A stretch of DNA of 64,000 bases from Paraburkholderia lycopersici (GTDB lineage Bacteria; Pseudomonadota; Gammaproteobacteria; Burkholderiales; Burkholderiaceae). Position 1 is the first letter of the stretch. Every line of letters starts with the position of its first letter. Position numbers and translations under genes: made by a program. This document shows, in pieces, positions 50,656 to 59,476 of this stretch. The stretch spans positions 1-64,000 of the forward strand of contig NZ_FMYQ01000033.1 of the NCBI RefSeq assembly GCF_900096975.1, read 5' to 3'. Below the pieces are notes generated by a model that saw only the letters and a program-made list of their open reading frames with translations, was not told the origin of the DNA and did not search any database.

Positions 50656-51711
50656 ATGCAGGCAATCGATCGAGCCCGGCCGCTGCGCCTGGGCGTGGCG
50701 GGACTCGGAAGGTTGGGGCGGCGGCATGCGCAGAATCTGGCGTATCGCGTGCCGGGCGCGACGCTCGCGGCGGCGTGCAGCCCGCTCGAAGCGGACCTCG
50801 CCTGGGCGCGCGAGGCGTTGCCCGTCGCGCGCCTGTACGGCGACTACGCCGAACTGCTCGCCGATCCATCGATCGACGCCGTGTGGCTCGTCACGCCTTC
50901 GGCGCTGCACGCCGGACAGATCGTGCAGGCGCTCGAAGCGGGCAAGCACGTGTTCTGCGAAAAGCCGCTTTCGCTCGACGTGGCCGAATGCGAGCGCGTG
51001 GTGAGCGTGGCGCGTCATCACGCGCAGCTTCAGGTGACGATCGGCTTCATGCGCCGCTTCGACCCGAGTTATCAGGATGCCTATGCAAAGGTGCGGGCGA
51101 ACGCGATCGGCAGGCCGTTTCTCGTGCGCTCGCAGACCTGCGACCTCAACGACCCCGAGGGCTTCTTCGTGCGCTTCGCGCCCACTTCGGGCGGCATCTT
51201 CCTCGACTGCACGGTGCACGACATCGACGTTGCGCGCTGGCTGCTCGGCAAGCCGCGCGCCACGCGCGTCTTTGCCGCGGGCGCGATCGCGCTGCACGAG
51301 GGCCTGCGCGAGGCGGGCGACGTGGACAACGGCGTGGCGATCTGCGAGTTCGAAGGCGGACGCCTCGCCATGTTCCATGCGTCGCGCACCATGGCGCACG
51401 GCAACGACACGTCGAGCGAGGTGATCGGCACGGCTGGCGCGCTCGCCATCGGCCGCGTGCCGCGGGCAAACCGCGTCGAGATCTACGATGCGGGCGGCGT
51501 GCGCAGCGAGTGCACACCCACGTTCTTCGAGCGTTTCGAAGAGGCGTTTCTGATCGAGGCACAAGCGTTCGCCGCGGCGGTGACGGCGCGAAAGGCCGGC
51601 GCCGCCGATGAGGCGGGGCAGGGCGCCACCCTTGAAGATGCGCTGGAGGCCACACGCATTGGCCAGGCGCTGCGCGAGTCGCTGCACACAGGGTTGGCGG
51701 TCACGCTGTGA
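50656..51711 (+). CDS. Second Gfo/Idh/MocA family dehydrogenase
   Basis: A 351-residue paralogue: LGVAGLGRLGRRHAQNLAYR, HVFCEKPLSLDVAECERVV, TIGFMRRFDPSYQDAYAKV, GGIFLDCTVHDIDVARWLLG. The EKP and D-H catalytic residues are intact. It is 49 bp after iolG with GAGGAG before its ATG. Likely it oxidises another inositol isomer (scyllo- or chiro-inositol) or an inositol methyl ether; the sequence does not say which. Confidence 0.9.
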   Translation: MQAIDRARPLRLGVAGLGRLGRRHAQNLAYRVPGATLAAACSPLEADLAWAREALPVARLYGDYAELLADPSIDAVWLVTPSALHAGQIVQALEAGKHVFCEKPLSLDVAECERVVSVARHHAQLQVTIGFMRRFDPSYQDAYAKVRANAIGRPFLVRSQTCDLNDPEGFFVRFAPTSGGIFLDCTVHDIDVARWLLGKPRATRVFAAGAIALHEGLREAGDVDNGVAICEFEGGRLAMFHASRTMAHGNDTSSEVIGTAGALAIGRVPRANRVEIYDAGGVRSECTPTFFERFEEAFLIEAQAFAAAVTARKAGAADEAGQGATLEDALEATRIGQALRESLHTGLAVTL

Positions 51712-51839
51712 ACGATGCGGTGAAGGGACGCTGAGCGGCCGCTGGCGTGGCTGCGGTAAAATCGACGCTATTGCCAGCGTCGTCACCCTTCCCGAGCCCC
51801 TGCGGATGGCGACGGCGCCTCACCGAAGGATCAACGCCG

Positions 51840-52073
51840 ATGCAGATTCAGGTTCACAAGGAAGTGGATGCGCGCGGGCTGAACTGCCCGCTGCCGATCC
51901 TGCGCGCCAAGAAGGCGCTCGCCGATATGGAAAGCGGCCAGATTCTCAAGGTCCTCGCGACCGACCCCGGTTCGCAGCGCGATTTCGCCGCGTTCGCGAA
52001 GCAGACGGGTAACGAGATCGTCGAAAGCTCGCAGCAGGACAAGACGTTCGTGTTCCTGATGCGCCGGCGCTAA
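51840..52073 (+). CDS. TusA/SirA-family sulfurtransferase-like protein
   Basis: A 77-residue protein with the TusA fold: VDARGLNCPLPILRAKKAL holds the active cysteine in the CPxP motif, then ILKVLATDPGSQRDFAAFAKQTGNEIVES. It carries persulfide sulfur for tRNA thiolation, molybdenum cofactor or sulfur metabolism in different bacteria. An upstream frame extension lacks a ribosome site. Ends in a bidirectional terminator shared with galU. Confidence 0.93.
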   Translation: MQIQVHKEVDARGLNCPLPILRAKKALADMESGQILKVLATDPGSQRDFAAFAKQTGNEIVESSQQDKTFVFLMRRR

Positions 52074-52088
52074 AAGCCGCAGCTGGAT

Positions 52089-52124
52089 AAAAAATGGCGC
52101 GCGTGGGAACGCGGGCCATTTTCT
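52089..52124. terminator. Bidirectional terminator between tusA-like gene and galU
   Basis: AAATGGC/GCCATTT and CGCGT/ACGCG arms around GGGA, with A and T runs on the outer sides. Confidence 0.7.
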
Positions 52125-52148
52125 TTGCGGCGACGACGCAAGGGCGTC

Positions 52149-53030
52149 TTAGCCTTCGAGCACCGGCTTGCGCGTACGCAGATACTCCTCGAAGTCGGCG
52201 CCCACCTCAGGGTGGCGCAGCGCGAACTCCACCGTCGCCTTCAGGTAGCCGAGCTTGCTGCCGCAGTCGAAGCGCGTGCCGTGATACTTGTACGCGAGGA
52301 CCTGCTCGTCGGCGAGCAGCGACTGGATGGCGTCGGTGAGCTGCAGTTCGCCGCCGGCGCCCGGCTTGATCGAGCGCAGGTGATCGAAAATGCGCGGCTT
52401 GAGCACGTAGCGGCCAACCACGCCGAGATTCGACGGCGCGACTTCAGGCGCCGGCTTCTCGATGATGCCCGAAAGCTTGACGATCGAGTCCTCCCATTCT
52501 TTGCCGTCGACGATGCCGTACGAGCGCGTTTCCGAGGGCGGAATCTCTTCCACGCCGAGCACCGAGCTATGGTAGTGGTCGAACACCTCGACCATCTGCT
52601 GCATTACGGGCGGCGTGCCGTAGAGCAGGTCGTCGGCGAGAATCACGGCGAACGGGTTGTCGCCCACGAGCTTTTCCGCGCAGAGCACGGCGTGGCCGAG
52701 GCCGAGCGCTTCGGGCTGGCGCACGTAGAAGCAGTCCACGTTGTTCGGCTTGATGTTGCGCACGAGTTCGAGCAGCTTGTCCTTGCCGCGCGCCTCGAGT
52801 TCGGCCTCGATCTCGTACGACTTGTCGAAATGGTCCTCGATCGCACGTTTGCTGCGCCCGGTCACGAAGATCATTTCGGTGATCCCGGCGGCGACGGCTT
52901 CCTCCACCGCGTACTGGATAAGCGGCTTGTCGACGACAGGCAGCATTTCCTTCGGGCTCGCCTTCGTGGCCGGAAGGAAGCGCGTGCCGAGACCCGCCAC
53001 CGGAAATACCGCTTTTGTCACTTTCAGCAT
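52149..53030 (-). CDS. galU: UTP-glucose-1-phosphate uridylyltransferase
   Basis: A 293-residue nucleotidyltransferase making UDP-glucose for lipopolysaccharide and exopolysaccharide. It has the signature AVFPVAGLGTRFLPATKASP then KEMLPVVDKPLIQYAVEEA, LGLGHAVLCAEKLVGDNPFAVILADDL and a GVVGRYVL segment. The start at MLKVTK is the conserved N terminus; a 17-codon upstream extension is not used. Follows valS on the same strand by 81 bp. Confidence 0.96.
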   Translation of the reverse strand: MLKVTKAVFPVAGLGTRFLPATKASPKEMLPVVDKPLIQYAVEEAVAAGITEMIFVTGRSKRAIEDHFDKSYEIEAELEARGKDKLLELVRNIKPNNVDCFYVRQPEALGLGHAVLCAEKLVGDNPFAVILADDLLYGTPPVMQQMVEVFDHYHSSVLGVEEIPPSETRSYGIVDGKEWEDSIVKLSGIIEKPAPEVAPSNLGVVGRYVLKPRIFDHLRSIKPGAGGELQLTDAIQSLLADEQVLAYKYHGTRFDCGSKLGYLKATVEFALRHPEVGADFEEYLRTRKPVLEG

Positions 53031-53111
53031 GTCTTTAGTCCCTGTCCTGGTGCTCGCGTGGCGCCGCGGGTGCGATGCCACGCGCTACAGTCTTGCTTGC
53101 CGAATTGGCTA

Positions 53112-55979
53112 TCAGGCCGGCAACCGCGCAAGTTGCACGGTCAGCTTGTCCAGCGTTGCCTGGTATTCTGCCAGTCTTTTCTGCTCCTGCTCAACGACTG
53201 CTGGCGGGGCTTTTGCGACAAAACTGTCATTTCCGAGCTTCGCCTTGCACTTCGCCACCTCGTTGGTGAGCCGGGCGATTTCCTTCGACAGGCGTTCGCG
53301 TTCGGCTGCAACGTCGATTTCCACCTTCAGCACGAGCTTGTCCGTGCCTACGATAGCAACCGGCGCGCCTGCCGAGGCTGCGTCGAGCGCTGCTTCGTCG
53401 ACGATGATCTGGACCTCCGAAAGCTTCGCAAGCGCTTGCGCATAGGGCGCGAACGTCGCGAGGCGCCCGGCGTTGCCCGTGGCGAGCAGCGGCACCTTCG
53501 TGGCGGGCGAGAGGCCCATCTCGCCACGCAGGTTGCGACACGCGTCGATCACGGCCTTCAGGTCGGCGGCCCACTGCTCCGCCGCTTCGTCGATCTTCTT
53601 CGTTTCGGCCACCGGGTAACGCTGCACCATGATCGATGCCTCGCCCTCGGCGGCACCTTGCGGCCATGCGTCGGTGAGCGGCGCAACCTTCTGCCAGAGC
53701 GCTTCGGTGATGAACGGAATCACCGGGTGCGCGAGGCGCAGCACCGTTTCCAGCACGCGCAGCAGCGTGCGGCGCGTGGCGCGCTGCTGCTCGGGCGTAC
53801 CGGTCTGGATCTGCACCTTCGCCAGCTCCAGATACCAGTCACAGTATTCATCCCAGACGAACTTGTACAGGGCATTGGCCACATTGTCGAAGCGATAGTC
53901 CGCGAAACCCTTTGCGACTTCGGCTTCCACGCGCTGCAGGAGCGAGACGATCCAGTGGTCGGCCTGCGAGAAGTGCGTGTAGCCGCCCGGCTCGCAATCA
54001 CCCGGCGCGCACGGGCCCGGCTTGCTGAAACCGCAGTCGTGGCCTTCGCAGTTCATCAGCACGAAGCGCGTGGCGTTCCAGAGCTTGTTGCAGAAGTTGC
54101 GATAGCCCTCGCAGCGCGCGAGGTCGAAGTTCACGTTGCGGCCGAGCGTGGCCATGGAGGCCATCGTGAAGCGCAGCGCATCGGTGCCGAAGGCCGGGAT
54201 GCCGTTCGGGAATTCCTTGCGCGTCTTCTTTTCGATGGTCGCGGCCTGCCTGGGATTCATGAGGCCGGTGGTGCGCTTGGCAACCAGCGTTTCGAGGTCG
54301 ATGCCGTCGACGATGTCGATCGGGTCGAGCGTATTGCCTTTGCTCTTCGACATCTTCTGACCCTCGGCGTCGCGCACGAGGCCGTGCACGTACACGGTCT
54401 CGAACGGCACCTTGCCGGTGAAGTGCGTGGTCATCATGACCATGCGCGCCACCCAGAAGAAGATGATGTCGAAGCCCGTGACCAGCACGGAGGAGGGCAG
54501 GAAGGCCTTGAGCTCCGGCGTTTCCTGCGGCCAGCCCAGCGACGAGAACGGCACGAGCGCCGACGAGAACCACGTGTCGAGCACGTCCTCGTCGCGCTTG
54601 AGCGCGCCCCGGTAGCCTTTCGCTTCGGCTTGCACGCGCGCTTCTTCCTCGCTCTTCGCCACGAAGATCTCGCCGTTTTCGCCGTACCACGCCGGGATCT
54701 GATGGCCCCACCAGAGCTGGCGCGAAATGCACCAGTCCTGGATGTTCTCGAGCCACTGGTAGTAGGTCGTGGTCCAGTTTTCCGGCACGAATTTGATCTG
54801 GCCGCTGCGCACCACGTCGAGCGCGACTTCCGCGATCGACTTGCCGGGGTTGAACGTGCCTTCCGGAGCCGGCTTGCTCATCGCGACGAACCACTGGTCC
54901 GTCAGCATCGGCTCGATCACGACGCCCGTGCGGTCGCCGCGCGGCACCATGAGCTTGTGCGGCTGGACCGAGTCGAGCAGACCCAGCGCCTCGAAGTCGG
55001 CGACGACCTGCTTGCGCGCCTCGAAGCGGTCGAGGCCGCGGTACTTCGCCGGCGCGTTGTCGTTGATCTTCGCGTCGAGCGTGAGGATCTCGATCATCGG
55101 CAGGCCGTGGCGCAGGCCCACCTGGTAGTCGTTGAAGTCGTGCGCGGGCGTGACCTTCACGACGCCCGTGCCGAACGCGCGGTCCACATATTCGTCGGCG
55201 ATGATGGGGATCTCGCGGTCGGCGAGCGGCAGCTTCACGGTCTTGCCGATCAGGTGCGCATAGCGCTCGTCTTCCGGGTGGACCATCACGGCCGTGTCGC
55301 CGAGCATGGTCTCCGGGCGCGTGGTCGCGACCGTGAGATAGCCCGAGTTGTCGGCGAGCGGATAGCGCAGGTGCCACAGGTTGCCGTTTTCCTCTTCGCT
55401 CGCGACTTCGAGGTCGGAGACCGCGGTGAGCAGCACCGGGTCCCAGTTCACGAGTCGCTTGCCGCGATAGATCAGGCCCTGTTCATAGAGGCGCACGAAC
55501 ACGTCGCGCACGGCGGCCGACATCTTGTCGTCCATCGTGAAATATTCGCGCGACCAGTCGATCGACGCGCCGAGGCGCCGCACCTGGCCCGTGATGGTCG
55601 AGCCCGACTGCTGCTTCCATTCCCACACGCGCTCGACGAACTTCTCGCGGCCGAGATCGTGGCGGGAGATCTTCTGTGCGTCGAGCTGGCGCTCCACGAC
55701 GATCTGCGTGGCGATGCCCGCGTGGTCCGTGCCCGGCACCCACAGCGTGTTGTCGCCGAGCATGCGGTGATAGCGCGCGAGGCCGTCCATGATCGTCTGG
55801 TTGAACGCGTGCCCCATGTGCAGCGTGCCGGTGACGTTGGGCGGCGGCAACTGGATCGAGAAGTTGGGGCGGCCTGGCGTGAAGGTCGCGGCGGCGTAGC
55901 CGCGCCGCTCCCATTCGGGGCCCCAGTGGGCCTCGATCGTCTGGGGCTCGAAGCTTTTCGCTAGCGTGCTGTCGCTCAT
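53112..55979 (-). CDS. valS: Valyl-tRNA synthetase
   Basis: A 955-residue class I synthetase: LPPPNVTGTLHMGHAFNQTI (HIGH-type motif HMGH), editing domain with GTGVVKVTPAHDFNDYQVG, KMSKS in GQKMSKSKGNTLDPID, anticodon domain, and the C-terminal coiled-coil arm (AAERERLSKEIARLTNEVAK to LAEYQATLDKLTVQLARLPA). All domains are present. It charges tRNA-Val and edits threonine. Overlap with spurious antisense frames is ignored. Confidence 0.97.
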   Translation of the reverse strand: MSDSTLAKSFEPQTIEAHWGPEWERRGYAAATFTPGRPNFSIQLPPPNVTGTLHMGHAFNQTIMDGLARYHRMLGDNTLWVPGTDHAGIATQIVVERQLDAQKISRHDLGREKFVERVWEWKQQSGSTITGQVRRLGASIDWSREYFTMDDKMSAAVRDVFVRLYEQGLIYRGKRLVNWDPVLLTAVSDLEVASEEENGNLWHLRYPLADNSGYLTVATTRPETMLGDTAVMVHPEDERYAHLIGKTVKLPLADREIPIIADEYVDRAFGTGVVKVTPAHDFNDYQVGLRHGLPMIEILTLDAKINDNAPAKYRGLDRFEARKQVVADFEALGLLDSVQPHKLMVPRGDRTGVVIEPMLTDQWFVAMSKPAPEGTFNPGKSIAEVALDVVRSGQIKFVPENWTTTYYQWLENIQDWCISRQLWWGHQIPAWYGENGEIFVAKSEEEARVQAEAKGYRGALKRDEDVLDTWFSSALVPFSSLGWPQETPELKAFLPSSVLVTGFDIIFFWVARMVMMTTHFTGKVPFETVYVHGLVRDAEGQKMSKSKGNTLDPIDIVDGIDLETLVAKRTTGLMNPRQAATIEKKTRKEFPNGIPAFGTDALRFTMASMATLGRNVNFDLARCEGYRNFCNKLWNATRFVLMNCEGHDCGFSKPGPCAPGDCEPGGYTHFSQADHWIVSLLQRVEAEVAKGFADYRFDNVANALYKFVWDEYCDWYLELAKVQIQTGTPEQQRATRRTLLRVLETVLRLAHPVIPFITEALWQKVAPLTDAWPQGAAEGEASIMVQRYPVAETKKIDEAAEQWAADLKAVIDACRNLRGEMGLSPATKVPLLATGNAGRLATFAPYAQALAKLSEVQIIVDEAALDAASAGAPVAIVGTDKLVLKVEIDVAAERERLSKEIARLTNEVAKCKAKLGNDSFVAKAPPAVVEQEQKRLAEYQATLDKLTVQLARLPA

Positions 55980-56202
55980 GGGTGGAATCTGCCGAAAAAG
56001 AGATGCGGAAACGTTCGATTATAAGGGGAAGTGCCGACGGAGCCGACGCCCCAGCCGATGCGGGGCGCACGGCGGAGCTTCGGCGCGCGGCGTCCGGGCT
56101 GCGCGAGCCGCCGGGTGCGCGCGCACTTATAATGGCGGTCTGCCACTCAACGGCGCGTCTTCGAAGCGCGCCACGCCACCGCATCACGTCCCTATTTCGC
56201 CC

Positions 56203-58575
56203 ATGCCTGAACTGCTCGCGAACCTGAACCCCGAACAACTCGCCGCCGTCACGTTGCCCAACGAACCGGCGCTCATCCTGGCCGGGGCGGGCAGCGGCAA
56301 GACGCGCGTGCTCATCACGCGTATTGCGTGGCTGATCCAGCAGGGCATGGCTTCGCCGTCCACCATCCTCGCCGTGACCTTCACGAACAAGGCCGCGCGC
56401 GAAATGATGGGGCGCCTGCAGGCGCTGCTGCCCATCGACACGCGCGGCATGTGGATCGGCACCTTCCACGGCCTGTGCAACCGCATGCTGCGCGCGCATT
56501 ACCGCGACGCGGGCCTGCCGCAAACCTTCCAGATCCTCGACACGGCCGACCAGCTTTCGGCCATCAAGCGTCTAATGAAGGGCCTGAACATCGACGACGA
56601 GAAGTACCCGCCGAAGAACCTGCAGTACTTCATCAACAACGCGAAGGAGCAGGGACTGCGTCCGAAGGACGTGGACGTGACCGACGACTTCAACCGCAAG
56701 TTCGTCGAGCTGTACGAAGCCTATGACCAGCAATGCCAGCGCGAAGGCGTCGTGGACTTCGCCGAGCTGCTGCTGCGCTGCTACGAGCTGCTCGCCCACA
56801 ACCCGCCGCTGCGCGCGCACTACCAGGCGCGTTTTCGCGACATCCTCGTGGACGAGTTCCAGGACACCAACAAGCTCCAGTACGCATGGCTCAAGCTGCT
56901 CGCCGGGCCGGGGAACGCGATTTTCGCCGTGGGCGACGACGACCAGTCGATCTACGCGTTCCGCGGCGCGAACGTCGGCAACATGCGCGACTTCGAGAAC
57001 GAATTCCGCGTGAAGCACCTCATCAAGCTGGAGCAGAACTACCGTTCGCACGGCCATATTCTCGATGCGGCCAACTACCTGATCGCGCACAATTCGCGGC
57101 GTCTGGGCAAGAACCTGCGCACGGACGCGGGCCATGGCGAGCCGGTGCGCGTCTACGAGGCCGCGACCGATTCGCAGGAGGCGGGCTGGATCGTCGAGGA
57201 AATTCGCGCGCTCATCAATCAGGGGCTTGCGCGCAACGAGATCGCCATTCTCTACCGCAGCAACGCGCAGTCGCGCACGATCGAGCACACGCTCGTGAAC
57301 GCGGGCGTGCCGTACAAGGTGTATGGCGGCCTGCGCTTTTTCGAGCGCCAGGAAGTGAAGCATGCGCTCGCGTATCTGCGTCTCATCGACAATCCGAACG
57401 ACGACACCGCGTTCGCGCGCGTCGTGAACTTTCCGGCGCGGGGCATCGGCGCACGCTCGATCGAACAGCTCGCGGACGCCGCGCGCCTCTACAACTGCTC
57501 GATGGCGGCGGCCATTCCGTACGTTACCGGCAAGGCCGGCACGAGCCTTGGCGGCTTCGCCAACCTCGTGGCGAAGATGCGCGCCGAGACGGCGCAAATG
57601 AGCCTGCCGGAAACCGTCGAATACACGGTGCGCATGAGCGGTCTCGCCGAGTTCTATCAGAACGAGCGCGAAGGGCAGGACCGTCTGGAGAACTTGCAGG
57701 AGCTCGTCAATGCGGCCACGGCGTTCGTGAGCGAGGAGGGCTACGGCCTCGACACGCCCGCGCGCTCGATTCCGCTGCGTCCGGGCGCGAGCGCGGCGCC
57801 GGAAATCGTCTCCCGGGATGGCGAGATCGAGGTGCTCGACGCGCCCGCGATCACGGACCCCGCGCAGAACCCCGACCTCATGACGCCGCTCGCGGGCTTC
57901 CTTTCGCATGCGTCGCTCGAAGCTGGCGACAACCAGGCGCAGGCCGGCCAGGACGCCGTGCAGCTGATGACGGTGCATGCCGCGAAGGGCCTCGAATTCA
58001 CGGCCGTTTTCATCACCGGCCTCGAAGAGGGGCTGTTCCCGCACGAGAACAGCGCAATGGAAGCCGACGGCCTCGAAGAAGAGCGCCGCCTCATGTACGT
58101 GGCGATCACGCGTGCGAAGGAGCGGCTCTACATCTCGTTCGCGCAGAGCCGTCTGCTGCACGGCCAGACGCGCTACAACGTGCGCTCGCGCTTCTTCGAC
58201 GAACTGCCGCAGGAGTCGCTCAAGTGGCTCACGCCCAAGGTCGAGGCGGGCTCGCGATGGGGCGGGCGTGCGGATAACGCCGGCTGGGGCCGCGACTGGT
58301 TCGCGCGGCCGGGCGGCGGCGAAAGCGGCGGCGGCCGCCGCGATCGCGACGCCTATGTCGCGGACAAGAGTCCCGCGCCCGCGTTCGCCAACGAGCAGCG
58401 CGCAGCCGAAACAGGCTTCCGCGTAGGCCAGGGCGTTTTCCACACGAAGTTCGGCGAAGGCACGATCACGGCGCTCGAAGGCAGCGGCACCGACGCCAAG
58501 GCGCAGGTGCGCTTCAAGCGCCATGGCGAGAAGTGGCTCGCGCTGGCGGTGGCCAAGCTGCAGCCGGTGGAGTGA
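56203..58575 (+). CDS. uvrD: UvrD/Rep-family DNA helicase
   Basis: A 790-residue superfamily 1 helicase. Motifs in order: Q motif in LNPEQLAAV, Walker A LAGAGSGKTRVLITR, Ia AVTFTNKAAREM, II LVDEFQDTN, III GDDDQSIYAFRGA, IV LEQNYRSHGHILDAA, V LMTVHAAKGLEFTAVFITG, VI RRLMYVAITRAKERLYIS. The C-terminal Tudor-like domain ends GVFHTKFGEGTITALEGSGT, matching UvrD/PcrA. It acts in nucleotide-excision and mismatch repair. The start at MPELLAN is the first conserved residue run; upstream frame sequence overlaps valS. Confidence 0.95.
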   Translation: MPELLANLNPEQLAAVTLPNEPALILAGAGSGKTRVLITRIAWLIQQGMASPSTILAVTFTNKAAREMMGRLQALLPIDTRGMWIGTFHGLCNRMLRAHYRDAGLPQTFQILDTADQLSAIKRLMKGLNIDDEKYPPKNLQYFINNAKEQGLRPKDVDVTDDFNRKFVELYEAYDQQCQREGVVDFAELLLRCYELLAHNPPLRAHYQARFRDILVDEFQDTNKLQYAWLKLLAGPGNAIFAVGDDDQSIYAFRGANVGNMRDFENEFRVKHLIKLEQNYRSHGHILDAANYLIAHNSRRLGKNLRTDAGHGEPVRVYEAATDSQEAGWIVEEIRALINQGLARNEIAILYRSNAQSRTIEHTLVNAGVPYKVYGGLRFFERQEVKHALAYLRLIDNPNDDTAFARVVNFPARGIGARSIEQLADAARLYNCSMAAAIPYVTGKAGTSLGGFANLVAKMRAETAQMSLPETVEYTVRMSGLAEFYQNEREGQDRLENLQELVNAATAFVSEEGYGLDTPARSIPLRPGASAAPEIVSRDGEIEVLDAPAITDPAQNPDLMTPLAGFLSHASLEAGDNQAQAGQDAVQLMTVHAAKGLEFTAVFITGLEEGLFPHENSAMEADGLEEERRLMYVAITRAKERLYISFAQSRLLHGQTRYNVRSRFFDELPQESLKWLTPKVEAGSRWGGRADNAGWGRDWFARPGGGESGGGRRDRDAYVADKSPAPAFANEQRAAETGFRVGQGVFHTKFGEGTITALEGSGTDAKAQVRFKRHGEKWLALAVAKLQPVE

Positions 58576-58617
58576 GCGCGCCTGGCCTTTGACCACTCAG
58601 ACGGAAATTTTTCGAAG

Positions 58618-59436
58618 ATGAACTTCCCCATCCACGCGGGCGGCCCTGCCGTCCGCCCGCTCGGCGTGCTCGCCGCGCTGCCCCAGGAACTCGGCGATCT
58701 GATCGCGGCGATGCAGGCCGAATCGGGCGTTCTCACGCGCACGCTCGGCCGGCGCGACTATCACCTCGGCACCGTCCACGGCGCGCCATGCGTGGTGACG
58801 CTCGCGCGCGTCGGCAAAGTGGCGGCGGCCGCCACGGCGAGCGCGCTGATCCACGCGTTCGACGTCGAGGCGATCGTCTTCACGGGCGTGGCGGGCGGCG
58901 TGGGGCCCGGCGTGCACGTGGGCGACGTGGTGGTGGGCGAAACGCTGCTCCAGCACGACATGAACGCCGAGCCGCTGTTCCCGCGCCACGAGATCCCGCT
59001 GCTCGCGCGCTCGCGCTTCGACGCCGACCGTGCGCTGGCCGAGGCGCTCGCCGCCGCGTGCGAGCGCTTCATCGCGGAAGAGGGGCAGGATCTCGCCGCG
59101 CGTTTCAAGGCCGCGTTGCCGCGGTTGGAGACCGCGCTGCCGCAGGTGCATCGCGGGCTCGTCATCAGCGGCGACCAGTTCGTGGCGAGCGCGGCGGCCG
59201 TGGGCGCGCTGCGCTCGCTGCTGCCCGACGCGCTCGCGGTCGAGATGGAGGGCGCGGCGATCGCCCAGGTCTGTCACGAATACGACGTGCCCTGCGCGGT
59301 CGTGCGCACGATCTCCGACACCGCCGACGAGCACGCGAGCGCTTCGTTCTCGAGCTTCCTCGCCGATATCGCGGGCACCTATTCGACCGGCATCCTCAAG
59401 CGGTTTCTCGCCGGATACCGGCCGCTCGCGGCCTGA
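58618..59436 (+). CDS. mtnN: 5'-methylthioadenosine/S-adenosylhomocysteine nucleosidase
   Basis: A 272-residue nucleosidase cutting adenine from MTA and SAH in methionine salvage and autoinducer-2 metabolism. Features: GVLAALPQELGDLIAAMQ, ARVGKVAAAATASALI, FTGVAGGVGPGVHVGDVVVG, AVEMEGAAIAQVC (substrate glutamates) and VRTISDTADEHA with the catalytic aspartate. An inserted stretch near 140-170 makes it longer than the 230-residue E. coli enzyme. It is 42 bp after uvrD, probably co-transcribed. Confidence 0.93.
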   Translation: MNFPIHAGGPAVRPLGVLAALPQELGDLIAAMQAESGVLTRTLGRRDYHLGTVHGAPCVVTLARVGKVAAAATASALIHAFDVEAIVFTGVAGGVGPGVHVGDVVVGETLLQHDMNAEPLFPRHEIPLLARSRFDADRALAEALAAACERFIAEEGQDLAARFKAALPRLETALPQVHRGLVISGDQFVASAAAVGALRSLLPDALAVEMEGAAIAQVCHEYDVPCAVVRTISDTADEHASASFSSFLADIAGTYSTGILKRFLAGYRPLAA

Positions 59437-59476
59437 ACGGCCCTTCGGCCCATCGGGCATCGGTCGATCGCGGGCC

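Noticed and set aside
52125..55964. 1279-codon plus-strand frame opposite galU and valS
   Set aside because: Antisense shadow of two clearly real genes, low-complexity R/H/E/V composition, no ribosome binding site or domain.
56572..58596. 674-codon minus-strand frame opposite the uvrD-type helicase
   Set aside because: Antisense to a gene with all helicase motifs; no independent evidence of coding.
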